The translations under genes were made by a program, and so were the position numbers. Of a stretch of 64,000 nt of DNA, positions 33,601 through 44,766 are shown piece by piece; within the stretch, counting starts at the first letter, position 1; every line of letters starts with the position of its first letter. Location of the stretch: the NCBI RefSeq assembly GCF_021917145.1, contig NC_061063.1, positions 1,779,575 through 1,843,574 of the forward strand, read 5' to 3'. The DNA comes from Hypomesus transpacificus. Its lineage: Eukaryota; Chordata; Actinopteri; Osmeriformes; Osmeridae. The notes under the pieces are model-generated. The model was not told the origin of the DNA and did no database searches. It worked only from the letters and a program-made list of their open reading frames with translations.

Positions 33601-35753
33601 ATGTCAAAAAGAGGAAGAAAGGTAGGATTAAAAACCTAGCTGAGAATAGTAAACATATTTGACGCTAATGATAAACCACTTAAGACAAAACTGTCAATAA
33701 CACACATTCAGAATTATTCATAGCCTATCAATTCTAGGTGTTTTTTAAAGTAACCACAATAACAAATATTCAAATCCAAACAAAACAAAAAATAAATATA
33801 GTTGCTGATTTGAACTTGATATATGTTTGGCTTCCTCGTGAGCCGCAGAAAAAAACAGGAGCCAACACCGTGTCTAAGAAGAGTTCCAGGTAAACGACTC
33901 CTGGCACAAGCAGAAACACAGACATGTATTCGACATGCCCACACACCCACACCACACACACGCACCTCTTACCTTCTCTCATGTGGTCCTGTGGACACAG
34001 CGATGGGGGGCCGGTGGGGGCAGAGCTGGAAGGGACACAGCAGAGGCCTCTTCAGGGTGTGCAGAAGCCAGAGGCAGCTGCTCTCCAGGTCAGACACCAA
34101 ACAGCCTGTTGTCAATAACACGTGTACATGCATCACGGCCCTTCTTCAAGAGAATGTTTGAATCATCACAACCTAATACTTTAGTCATCAAATGACATGT
34201 TTTGGGGGGGAAGTTAAAGTATCCTTACGAGCAGACTCGGGGAATCCTGTCACTTGGACTTGGCATATTGTAAGTGAGACGATACAGTTTCACGAGCAAC
34301 ATTTGTCACCATTTTGAAGTTATGGTTTGCATATTTCTGCAAAGAATGTTCAGCTGAAGAATGAAGATGTATTTGACGAGGACAGACCGCAAGGAAATGT
34401 TGAGATTAGAAAGACCAATCATTTCAACATATCTGTACTTGTCCCAGATGGCAAATAAACGTCAACTCTTAAGATTCCCCACCCTAAAACCGCAGCCTCC
34501 TCCTGTCCCTCCGTCCTAGTGCGACCCTGTCCCCGAGGAACAGAGCAGCGTCACCATGGCAGCCCTGGAGCAGATGACGGGCATCCCAGCCGTCTTGCTC
34601 AGGGTGGCCATGAAGTTAATCAGTGAGGTGTGTGAGGAGATGCTGATGGTCCTCAACAGCTACCGAGGAAGAGGCCACCTGGTGGACCTCAACACACTGA
34701 TCACCGGCCGCAGGGACCCTGACATGCCACCAGCCTTTAAAAGGTAGGTTGGCTGACTGCTTGGTTGGTTGATTGTCCCCCACCCTGATAGATGATTGGT
34801 TAGCTGGTTGGTAGGCCGGCTGGCTGGTCATTTGGTTGGATGATTGATTGAAAGGTCGACTTACTATTGACCTACAATCTGTGTTCTATTCAACTGTTTT
34901 AGCTGGTGGTCCTTTAAGATGTAGGGTGACTGATTGCTTGGTTGAGAGACATATAAACCGTGTTCTACTCAATTGTAGCCTTGGTTTTTAGGTGGTCTTG
35001 CCCCATGAAAAACTGAAGAACCCTTTATTGTTTGAAGTAGCATCTACTTGGTCAAATCTAAGTGTTAAGACATGAATACATTGACCTGTGTGAAGAGAAC
35101 GGCCAGGCTGGTCAGAGAAGGCGTTGACGCCTTGTGGTCCAATGTGGTCGCTGCGTGTTCTGCACATCATAGCTGAGGTGGTCGTATGCATGTCTATCGC
35201 CAGGTGGGAGGACTACACCAAGGACGAGTATGAGATGTTGTTTGGGAGGCTGACTGGGCTGGTCCTGAACCAGGTTCTGGATGTCTTGGCGGCGGAGTGC
35301 GGCGGCAACATCAGCAAACACGTCCTCCTGGCCCAGAAGGGCATCTCCGTGGAGGTGTTCCAGTTCATGCGCACCTGGGCAGATTTCGCCTTGGGCATGT
35401 CCTCGATCGACGGCGGGAGGATCGTTCGCAACCCGTGCCCGCCAATGCCGGAATCTCTTCCGAGGAGGCGGGACCTGGCGGCTCTGCCGGAAGGAATGGC
35501 GTCCGAGGACGGGCCAGTCATGTTGGGTATCAGCCAATTGGTTGGTTCCACACGGGTTAGCGACCAATCGGGGTCATACAGGTTGTCGGTCGTGAAGGAT
35601 GGGAAACTGGAGGTTGGGGCAGAGCAGGAGATCAAGGCGGAGAGAAAGCGTCTGGTTCGGTACGAGATTCAGAGGCTGGTGGTGAAGACCGTGTTGTGGG
35701 CTGTGTCTGACCTCTCTCAGGATGATCTCCCTGACTGTGCCTGCTTCTTCTGA
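33601..35753 (+). CDS. Unrecognised protein, five exons, 307 aa
   Basis: Exons 33601-33621, 33849-33889, 34001-34088, 34520-34743 and 35204-35753 join with matching phases to 924 nt ending in TGA. The ATG has a fair context (GCAGCCATGT). The N-terminus is strongly basic (MSKRGRKKK), suggesting nuclear or nucleic-acid contact. Next comes a polar linker, then a helical region rich in Met, Leu and Val in exon 4. The long last exon begins WEDYTKDEYE and contains a hydrophobic-helical stretch with KHVLLAQKG and VFQFMRTWADFALG, a Pro/Arg-rich linker, and a final helix before the unusual C-terminus DCACFF, which is not a CAAX box. I see no signal peptide or membrane segment. I recognise no family. 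Only exons 4 and 5 are convincing by length alone; the short first exons rest on splice sites and phase. A polyadenylation signal follows at 35895. Confidence 0.65.
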
Positions 35754-35894
35754 TGTCCACCAGCATTCTCCACTTTCTGCAAGGGCCTCCAGAAATGCTG
35801 TAGTTACCCGGAAAGGATATGGACAAATTATTTTTTATAATAGTTACATAATTTATGAATATTTTTTGAAAATACAAGGCTAATTTAACACTGC

Positions 35895-35900
35895 AATAAA
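35895..35900 (+). terminator. Polyadenylation signal of the unrecognised five-exon gene
   Basis: AATAAA 142 bp after the stop codon at 35753. Confidence 0.6.
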
Positions 35901-36491
35901 TGCTGGACGAGTCAATATTCTTGTCGATTTTCTTATCGGTGTGCATGCCGTTTCTCATATGGCCACTAGATGACAGTCTGTTCTTATTATATGTAATGGG
36001 CTCAGTCTCATACTGTGGAATAGTAGAAATGCATATTGCACAGATGGAAAGTCCCTTCTTTTCTCGAACAGAAACTAACACTCCAAACGGCTGAACGAGA
36101 AGTAATGAGAAGTACCAAATAAGCTACATGGTACACGATGAGGGCGTGTGAAATGACTAAATGACTAAATGTGGAAGACGATACACAACAGCTGTAATTA
36201 GGCCAAATTTATCAACAAAATATTAAATGATGAAAAATAAAAATAGATCTACAACGCAGGATGGGAATTTAAATGGCTTACAGCTACATTTAATAAGAAA
36301 CATGAAACAAAAAATCTTCATCCCTTTCGTATGACTTTAAATACATATAGCCTACCATTATAAAACTTTATAAATGACATTAACTTTTACACTTTTACAT
36401 CTCATGAACCTTCACTGTAGTATCCATTTTGTCTCGTCCTCAGGTCGAGTCGATGGACATTTTGATTTGCCAGAATTCATTTGGTAAAATT
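35901..36491. other. Intergenic between the unrecognised gene and psmb
   Basis: AT-rich sequence. Includes AATGACTAAATGACTAAATG near 36155, reminiscent of the SINE tail. No gene. Confidence 0.6.
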
Positions 36492-36503
36492 GAAAGTGAA
36501 AGA
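36492..36503 (+). promoter_or_regulatory. ISRE/IRF-like site upstream of the proteasome gene
   Basis: GAAAGTGAAAGA matches the GAAANNGAAA core of interferon-stimulated response elements, 174 bp before the start codon. Interferon induction is known for immunoproteasome genes. That this particular site works is inference. Confidence 0.5.
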
Positions 36504-36676
36504 CATCTTCCCAACGCAAAACGTTGACACATTCAACCATTACAGCTTGCCGTACAGTGTTTGAATTTTCTAACTGGGGGGTAGGCCTACGCGAGTGAAA
36601 AAGTCACGTCGAATAACTAAGACTCTTACCTGAGCTTTTAGACTCGCCAAACGCAGACGGATTTTCTCATTTAAAG

Positions 36677-39600
36677 ATGCTCCATTCCAGGCCCTGCCAA
36701 CCCCCAAGTGGAGGTTTTTGCTTTGAAAATGCGCGCAGGTGAGTTTCGATCAAGATGTGTAATGAAAGTGAGAAGACTTACCGCAGTATCGTAGCTTTAT
36801 AAGCTAACAGCAATTAATCACAGAAATATTTGATGACATTAACACACGTGTGCGTAGTGTACTATCTTAATTGAACTACCAGTAAGATAACTTAAGCTGT
36901 CACACCTATTGCCATCAGGGAAGTAGCCTAAACCCCATGGTCTAAAGTAGACTACACACTATTCTTTATTTGTTTGACAGGAATGCTGTGTTGGAGGGGA
37001 GCTTGTCAGAGCAAGGCCTCTCTGCACCCAAAGCCAGGAAGACGGGAACTACTATTGCTGGCATCATCTTCAAGGTGACAATCACAGGGAACTAAAGGGG
37101 AAGCCATGATTGACATCGGCAGCTAATTTAGCTTTGTTGCAGTGAACATTCTATTCATGGCCATTTCTATTCTTTTTACATTTATGCATTTAGCAGACGC
37201 TTTTATCCAAAGCGACTTCCAAGAGAGGATTTTAATACAGGTATTGTAAATGATAACTTGGTTTTGTTAGGATCATCCATTTCACATTCTCTCTTTCTCC
37301 CCTTCTCTCGGGCCTCAGGATGGGGTGATTCTTGGAGCGGACACCAGAGCCACAGACGACATGGTGGTGGCCGATAAGAACTGTATGAAGATCCACTACA
37401 TCGCTCCGAACATCTAGTGAGTGATTCGGAGCCGCCCTGTACCCAGATTGAAAATGTGACTCTTTCTATTCTGTCCTTTTTGGCATAATGCGTTCATGAA
37501 CTAAGAAATATGTATAGTCCATGGATCTGAGTATGTTCTACCCTACACTACTCCCTTGACTTAGCCCCTGAACCCATAAAGGAGGGGACGGTTGGGGGGG
37601 GGGGGGGGGGGGGGGGTTATAGCTCAGTGGTAGGGTTAGAGCATTTGACTGGAGATTGAGTCTCTGTGGTCAAAACCCCCCCAATACGTCACTATAAGTA
37701 TTGATGAAAGTGTCAAGAATCACGATACGTTACTCGGGTTTGTCCCCGTAGCCGTGAGTGTGACCTTTGACCTTCTGCAGCTGCTGCGGGGCGGGCGTGG
37801 CCGCGGACGCCGAGGTCACCACGCAGATGATGTCGTCCAACGTGGAGCTGCACTCCCTCAGCACCGGGCGCCCGCCTCTCGTCGTCACGGTGACGCGGCA
37901 GCTGAAACAGATGCTGTTCAGGTGAGATTCAACGGGAGAGGAAGAGAGAGAGAAGGACGTGCGAAAGAGAGAGTAGGTAGGTGGGGGAGGTGTGTGTGTT
38001 CATGAAAGCTTGGTGTGACGGCTTGCTAGTCATCCAAGAGTGGAAATTTGCTTCATCGCTTAACCTGAAACTGAAATCAGAAATGACAAATGAATCAGTG
38101 TGAAAAAATCTACTGACACTTGAGGCCATCATACACTGCAGGCAAGCAATTCACGGGCGACCGACGCAGGAAAACTCACAAAATACAATCACTTCTGTTG
38201 TGTTGAATGGGCCAGCACAGTCAGCAAGCGATTGTTGCCCTTGCCTGACTAAAAACCAAGTGTTGTGTGTGTGGTGGCCTGTAGAATTATCAGGAAAACC
38301 CTGTTCACATAAGTCGGACATATGAGGGCTAATGTTCCTGTGTAACTGTACGCCCTCTGGGTTTAAGGTACCAGGGTCATATCGGCTCATCTCTCATCGT
38401 TGGGGGAGTCGACGTGACTGGGGCACATCTCTTCAGCGTGTACCCTCACGGGTCGTACGACAAGCTGCCCTTCCTCACCATGGGTAAGCTTACCCTGGAG
38501 AACCACCTCTGGTCTGATCCTCTACCCCCTGTCCTCTTCCCTGTAGGACAGACAGGCAATCAGGCAGAATCTCATTCCTCATCTCAATTTAGGATCTGTT
38601 TACTGTTGGAAGGATAATATATATTTCACTTGTGGAGCCCAACTCGGCTTGGGTTTATATTAGAGTTCTCTGATTCGGAGGGCCACTTTTACTTGACCAC
38701 ATATTAAACTAGGATCAATATATGATATATTCAACATTGATTAGTCAGAGGAAGTGGAAAAGTCAAGATCTTGTCACATTGTTCAGATTCATTTCAGATC
38801 AATACAATACAAATTCATTCATAAAGAACATTTAAAAACAAAAAACATTGACCAAAGTACTGCACAGACGAGTAAAAATCACAAAATACATGAAACACCA
38901 ACCTAAACAAGACAGCCCACGGGAACAACAGGCCAGGCACAGGCCAAAAGTCAGCCAAATCAGGTTTCAGATGCTAGCCAATTAAAATAAGTCTTAAGTC
39001 TGGAATTAAAAGAGTCTATGGAATGCTGTTCCACACAGTCAGGGAGCAGCAACCACAAAGGTGTGGTCACCCCTGAGCATGAGTATACTGTTTCCTGCCA
39101 GGCACTGTAGACGACACCTTTACATCTCTCACAGTTACGTGTATTGGAAATCTCAGGATGGTCACATGTTCATTACAGGTTCGGGAGCTGCTGCAGCTGT
39201 CTCTGTCTTTGAGGACAGGTACAAGTCAAACATGGAGGTGAGATACATTTCAGTTGTTCTGTAAAAACAAGTTGTTTAACTCAACGACAGATCATATTTG
39301 GTTCTGCCCTTGTATCTCTTCTCCTCCACCTGAGTGAGAGAGATACTGGTTGTCAGACCATAAAATGATGAACAACAAATGAAAAGTTTGCCCACCTCTC
39401 ATCCTCGCTTCCACTATACCTCATCTCCTCTCTCTTCCCCTGCTCCCCTCCCCCTCGTCCACCCTCTATGTCCTCCCCCATCTCCCCTCCTCCCTCCCTG
39501 CCTCCACACGCCTCTCCTCTCTCCCCCCCGCCTCTCCTCCTCCTCTTTCTTTTTCTCTTCCCCTTTCTCCTCTCTCCTTCCCCCTCCTCCCTCCGCACAT

Positions 39601-40175
39601 CCTGCCCTCCAGCTGGAGGAGGCTAAGTGTTTGGTGAGAGATGCTATCACCGCGGGGATCTTCTGTGATCTGGGATCAGGCAGCAACGTGGACCTGTGCA
39701 TCATCACTCAGGCCGGCGTGACGTATCACAGGGCCTTTGACCAGCCCGTAAAGAAGGGGAAAAAGTGAGTTTGGATTGTTTTTTACTTGATTGATCATTG
39801 TCATTTTCCTATCAAAGCCTAAGTTTATTGACATACGTGTTCATCGAGGGCAGATGTGAGATCTGTCTCTGTCTTGTGTGCACACACTTTCTTTGTCCTC
39901 TCTCATCTCTCTTACTCCCGCTTTCTCTTTCTTTTGCTCTGTCACTTCCTTTTTGCATCTCTCTCTTTCTCCTTATCACTCTCTCTTTCGTACTCGCTCG
40001 ACATTTATGCTTTGCTCTGCGCGTTGGTTCACATCCCAATCCTTCTCCTCTTCTTGTTTTCAGAGAGGGACAGTACAAGTACAAGCCTGGAACCACAGCA
40101 GTTCTGACGGAGACAATCACACCCCTCCCATTGGACGTTGTGGAGGAGTCTGTGCGTCTCATGGACACTCAGTGA
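36677..40175 (+). CDS. psmb13: Immunoproteasome beta2-type subunit (PSMB10/MECL-1-like; teleost psmb13), 277 aa
   Basis: Trypsin-like beta2-class subunit of the 20S proteasome core, which in its immuno form shapes peptides for class I. Exons 36677-36738, 36981-37074, 37319-37416, 37781-37921, 38368-38483, 39179-39237, 39613-39764 and 40064-40175 sum to 834 nt with all phases closing. The propeptide is 43 residues, cut at KTG|TTIAG to expose Thr1. Asp17 and Lys33 of the mature chain are in place, and Gly45 fits the beta2 S1 pocket. Position 53 of the mature chain is Glu, as I recall for MECL-1, rather than Asp as in constitutive PSMB7. The C-terminal arm is present ([13 protein letters not shown]). 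PSMB7/PSMB10 family membership is certain; the choice of psmb13 over psmb10 rests on the MHC class I neighbour and needs a tree. I saw no AATAAA in the 400 bp after the stop. Confidence 0.85.
37177..37240. mobile_element. SINE tail fragment in psmb intron 2
   Basis: ACATTTATGCATTTAGCAGACGCTTTTATCC resembles the conserved 3' tail of the SINE copies at 48149 and 57172 in reverse orientation. The tRNA head is missing. Confidence 0.55.
37594..37616. repeat. Homopolymer run of 23 G
   Basis: In psmb intron 3, adjoining the tRNA-Cys-like pseudogene. Confidence 0.95.
37612..37685 (+). pseudogene. tRNA-Cys-like pseudogene next to a G run
   Basis: TATAGCTCAGTGGTAGGG..AGAGCATTTGACTGGAGAT resembles tRNA-Cys, with a GTTA-type insertion in the D arm, GGA in the anticodon position and a broken T arm (GTGGTCAAAACCCC). 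It follows a 23-G run (37594-37616), in psmb intron 3. Confidence 0.55.
38750..39110. repeat. Probable interspersed repeat in psmb intron 5
   Basis: Contains GGAATGCTGTTCCACACAGTCAGGGAGCAGC and ACAAAGGTGTGGTCACCCC, phrases I associate with a common teleost dispersed repeat. Class and ends not determined. Confidence 0.35.
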
Positions 40176-40662
40176 AACACTAACGTACCGTAGGCTTGAT
40201 GAAAGTCATGCATTTTAAACAGTCAACGAATTGTATTCTGCATAGGGCTGCATTTTGAGAAGTTGTATTTACTTGTGTCATGACAGCGGTCTTAGATTTG
40301 ATTTTGTGTTGCTAATACAAAAACTTGTTTTAATTTGTCAAATGGTGTGTTTTTTTACGGGTGCACCACTTGTGCTTTAGACTAGAATAGGAATTTTCTG
40401 GTTTTATTGATCTGGTGTACCAGGTACCCTCTCAGATAGGTATGTATTTTTTCAGTATGACCCAATTTCCCAGACATGGATTAAGCCTAGTCCAAAAGTA
40501 AGACAAATAACATATGAAGATCTCCATTGTAAACGTGTTTAGGCTAGGACTAGGCTGGGAAACTGGGCATAGGCTAGATGTAGTTATAGTGATATGTGAA
40601 ACGTTCCGGAGACTAATAATTAACGGAACACAACAAACCTCAGCCCTTTAAACAGCATTCGT
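40176..40662. other. Intergenic between psmb and cenpa
   Basis: psmb 3' UTR and spacer. Contains a GACTAGGCTGGGAAACTGGGC segment with an inverted partner (CCCAATTTCCCAGACATGG, about 40460), possibly an old repeat. No gene. Confidence 0.5.
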
Positions 40663-40751
40663 CCAATTATCGTTCAACTGTATGCTCTCGACACAGATCC
40701 GCTGCATCTATTGGCTCAGCAAGGAAACAACGGAGCAGCGCGTGGTTTGAA
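40663..40751 (+). promoter_or_regulatory. Probable cenpa promoter: two CCAAT boxes and a CHR-like site
   Basis: CCAAT at 40663-40667, an inverted CCAAT (ATTGG) at 40710-40714, and TTTGAA at 40746-40751, followed by an untranslated exon ending at 40871 (CCAATTG|GTAAGT). CCAAT boxes spaced tens of bases from a CHR (TTTGAA) are the established layout of G2/M cell-cycle promoters, which fits the next gene. Function is inferred. Confidence 0.45.
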
Positions 40752-41847
40752 TTCTACTTGGTTCTCGGTTGTATTTTAGAGTGATTTTCTCAGTCTTGCT
40801 GAAGGGCTAGCATTGAGTCCGTTTGCTTCCCGATTCATTGATCCAGCAGATCCAGCCTTTTTAACCAATTGGTAAGTATACGATTGGCCGAAATACATGT
40901 TGCTTGCTAACTTTGTTTAGCGTGCAACATGTGCGTCGAGTTTAGCTAACCTATCTGCTGTGTTCAGGATTCCCTGCACAATCACCCTCAGTATACAGGC
41001 ACGTTCAAAACAGTTTGGCTAGTTAACTTATTTTGTAACTCATTTTGTTTTTATTTTGGCTGTTTTATGTGACGCGTTTTTCATTTAAACGATCGAAAAC
41101 GTATTTATCCCCAATTTCTGCGCATATGCTAATTATGCTAATGCTACAATGAAACAGCGAACGTTTACTGTTTCAGGAAGTAAATGTACTTAATAGCGTC
41201 AGTGAATAATCCATTGCACATTGTCAAACAGCTATGTTTTTGTTGCACTGTTAAAACCTTTTTTTATTTAGCTTTGATGAAACTTGGAACTGTTGTGTAG
41301 TAGGGTGGCCATACTTCCTGTTATCCCTGACTTTTTCGGACCTAAAAGCGTCCGGCTAGGTTTTCTACATTTGAGGAAATGTCCGTGATTCGGCTTTAGT
41401 TGCATTATAATGTCGGTCTTACTTCATTGTTTGTGCACGCATGTTTATATTGCTAACCCGTCTTTGTAAGTCCCGCCTTCTCGTACTACAATAGGTCGAT
41501 TATTAGAGGCTTGTCGCAACCATTGGCCAAAACCCTGTCTGTCAATCCGCAAACAAGCGAAGCGTTGTTTCGGTCGGTATCAAACAGTTGCTTGACTGTA
41601 GCAGCAAGTGACAGCGTGTTGGAAACAATGCCCAAACGATATATCATATTTATGTATTGCTGTAAGTGCTTTTTTCCACTGTAGCTACAACAGTTTGCAT
41701 TCATCCATGTTTGCATTCAACCATGTTTTGAATCATGTTAAACCATAATATGGTCACCCTACTCTTGTGATTACATTCGGAGTTTGTCCTACCTACAGAT
41801 AGAATATTAACGTAGTGATGATTAGTCCTCAGGTTCGGTGTCTGAAG

Positions 41848-43306
41848 ATGCGCCGCGACACATCTGTCAGCCGACGGAAAGGCAACACGCCGAAGCGTCG
41901 TTCACCACTGCCACCGCCGGGGCCGTCCGTGTCCCGCTCCCCGCGCAGGAGCGGTCCTTCAGGTGAGGAGGGAGAAGCATGAGGAAGAAAGACGGCGTTA
42001 AATCGCAGATCTAGCTCGAACCGAAACATAAGAACATACTATTTCAACGCCTCCAACAGTTGACCATTTTCCAGTCATGGAACCCTAGAGAAAGAGTAAA
42101 ATGTCCTGGGAAATTATTTTAACATTCTGTGTTTTTCCTTAACTGAGAATAAATTACTAGAGCTCCCCAAAACCAATAACATTGCAATAAGAAAGGATTA
42201 AGTTATGTTCAGGATCATATTAAAATTCAAATGCTAGGTTTATGGATGAGAGTATTTTGAACACAGCCCCCAAGTCACCACACACGGTAGCACAATACTT
42301 GCACAAATATCAAATTGTCATAACTTCTTGGCATGTAAAATATTATTTCATAGATCAGTATTATTGACATAGACAGCACATCTTTTAAATTGGACTTCCA
42401 CAGGGAGGTGCGTGTATGGCGCAATTCCTGCCAGTCATACCATACCATACTGAAAGTGTCATGGGAAACTTCTTGAAAATGTTAACTGAACACTTTCCTT
42501 CAGAATTAAGTGAATTGAATTGAACAGAATATTCACCTGGTGAAGCTAGTACCATTTGAACAGAATATTCAACTGGTGAAGCTAGTACCATTTCTACCCC
42601 ACCTCAGCACCTGGTGCCTCGCCTCGCAAGAAGAGGAGGTTCCGTCCAGGAACCAAAGCTCTCATGGAGATCAGGAAGTATCAGAAGAGCACCAACCTGC
42701 TTTTGAGGAAGGGTCCTTTCTCACGTTTGGTAGGTTTCTGTAAGCCTGACAACAACAACAAAAAATATATATCATTAATATAAACTCCCCCATTCCCCCC
42801 CCCCACCCATTCCTTCATAATCATGTTCTCCCAACCGTTCTTTTTGGGTGCCTCAGGTGAGGGAGGTGTGCGAGACATACGCCAGAGACTTCATGAGGTG
42901 GCAGGGGCTGGCTCTCCAAGCCCTGCAGGAGGTAAACGGGCTCTTGTTTATTTATATTTGCTTATTTACGGAAGTGCTTCATGGTTTTACGCTGGGGTGC
43001 AAAAATATGTTTGTTATAGAGTTGACTAAACAATAAATCAACATTCCCATCTTTCTGTTTCTTCCTTCTGCATTCCTTCTCTGCATTGACTCTCTCACTG
43101 CCTCATGCTCTCTCTTCTCTCTCTACTTTGTTTCTCTCTTTCTTCCATCCACACATGTCCTTTTCCACCCCTCAAAGGCTGCAGAGGCTTTCCTAGTCAT
43201 GCTGTTTTCGGATGCCAACTTGTGTGCCATCCACGCCAAGCGTGTGACCCTGTTCCCCCGTGACCTGCAGCTGGTCCGACGTATCCGCGGGGTGGAGAGT
43301 CTCTGA
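41848..43306 (+). CDS. cenpa: Histone H3-like centromeric protein CENP-A, 146 aa
   Basis: H3 variant that replaces H3 in centromeric nucleosomes and specifies the kinetochore. Coding exons 41848-41962, 42608-42729, 42857-42931 and 43178-43306 sum to 441 nt; the start exon begins at 41833 after a CAG, and an untranslated first exon ends at 40871. The tail is basic and Pro/Ser-rich and unlike canonical H3. The fold starts at [32 protein letters not shown] sequence, followed by alpha2 ([23 protein letters not shown]) and alpha3 ([20 protein letters not shown]). Replicative H3 genes are intronless, so four coding exons plus the divergent loop1/alpha2 region and tail point to CENP-A. The length is normal for the family. 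A 19-G run follows the stop by seven bases. Confidence 0.93.
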
Positions 43307-43312
43307 GGGGGC

Positions 43313-43331
43313 GGGGGGGGGGGGGGGGGGG
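43313..43331. repeat. Homopolymer run of 19 G in the cenpa 3' UTR
   Basis: Begins seven bases after the cenpa stop codon (GGGGGC then the run). Confidence 0.95.
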
Positions 43332-43949
43332 CCTCCAGACGGGACATCAGCACTGAGCACGATGCATTTATTTTTGTTTATTTTTCAATCTTCTAACCGC
43401 CTTAGTTCTTAAGGCTTGTAATGAATCAAAAACTCCGGAGGTGGACATTATAAAGACTCATGTTCTGTTCCAAGTTTGAAACGGACACACATTTTGCTTA
43501 AATCAATGCTTTTTGGTGCTACGTGAGCCCTGCATGAGGCCTTTATGCCTTATCTCCTTGAAGCCCTGATAATTGTAGATGCTTAGCATCACTAACTAGA
43601 TCTTTTTCTACAGACTTCCTCTGATCCATCCACCTGAACTGGCATATGCATTGTGACAGTATCTGCATTTCAAGCACTTAGGGTTCATGACTTTGTGTTT
43701 TCATTCTTTAATCACACGTTCCCATGCAAACAGGACCTGGTTAGCAGCGTTTTATTGTTGTACCTGTAGACTGTTTGTTGACAGAGAGACATTTATGTAT
43801 TAATATTGTATAGTAAGCAATGTTGTATTTTCATGTAAATAATGTTGTATTTTAAATGCAAAACTGTTAAAAGGAGTTTGATTTAAAGCCTGTGTGAAAT
43901 GGTGTGTTACTGGTGAAGATAATTGTTGTGTCTTTATGTAACTGCCTAC

Positions 43950-43955
43950 AATAAA
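43950..43955 (+). terminator. Polyadenylation signal, cenpa
   Basis: AATAAA about 640 bp past the cenpa stop, at the end of an AT-rich 3' UTR. Confidence 0.6.
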
Positions 43956-44766
43956 ACAGCTCCTAGGTTTTAGAGGGGGTAGTGGGACACATGGTCTAGC
44001 ACCTTTCAGTCTGTGGTATCTTCAAGCTGGACCCAGGTGCCCTGGTGTTGGCTCTCTGGATTTAATTGGTCCCTGGGGACAGCTTCCTGGTGCCTCGGTC
44101 CCACCTGTCCTTCCTGCAGCCAATCAGATCTTCTCCCACCTGCGTCGCGAAGCACCTGTCGGTTCTGTTTACAAGTGTTCTGGAACATCACCTGGGACTG
44201 AAACGCAGACTGGGGACCATTTAGGAGGCAAGCTGTTAAACGACGCGTCAGTTGGAACTGCGGAACCGAGGCAGAGCATGTTGTTAGCAAGAACCCTGGA
44301 GAACTTAAACTAGCAAATGTTTCTTTGAGTTAGAGTGGAGTTTAATGTGTGTAGAGAGGAGAATTTGGGGATTTTATCTCAGGACTTTGAGTGCCCAGGC
44401 GCAGAAGGGAGGCTGCTTCTGAATGTGATCCAGTCCGAGGCTTCACAGGAAGCATTGTGACTTGGTTGTAACTCATCCTGCATGGTAAGCCAATTTGCAA
44501 CTCAAATGTCGTAAACTTGATAGTTTGACTTTGGTTCTACCAGATGTAGTGAAATTGAAATGTTACATTTCCCTGAAATTTGTAAATATTGAATGTGACA
44601 TAGCTCCCGATATGCTTGGTAAATTTGCCAAAAACTAATGTGTGTGTGTATATATACTGTATCTTGTGTCCTTATGCAAATAAAATTATTTTTCAATATT
44701 TCTGTTATTGTAGTTAGCTTCTTGGGTCAATGTTCAAATCTTGTTCTTTTACCTCTGTCCCCAGGG
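43956..44766. other. LIM-homeobox upstream region and untranslated exon
   Basis: Holds CCAAT-containing sequence (44119-44126, CAGCCAATCAG) and a likely 5' exon ending CATG|GTAAGC at 44484. The intron runs to the CCCCAG acceptor at 44764. Confidence 0.5.

Noticed and set aside
37612..37685. Functional tRNA gene
   Set aside because: Insertion in the D arm, altered anticodon and broken T arm.
41848..43306. Canonical histone H3
   Set aside because: Has introns, a divergent tail and CENP-A-type alpha2/loop1; not a replicative H3.
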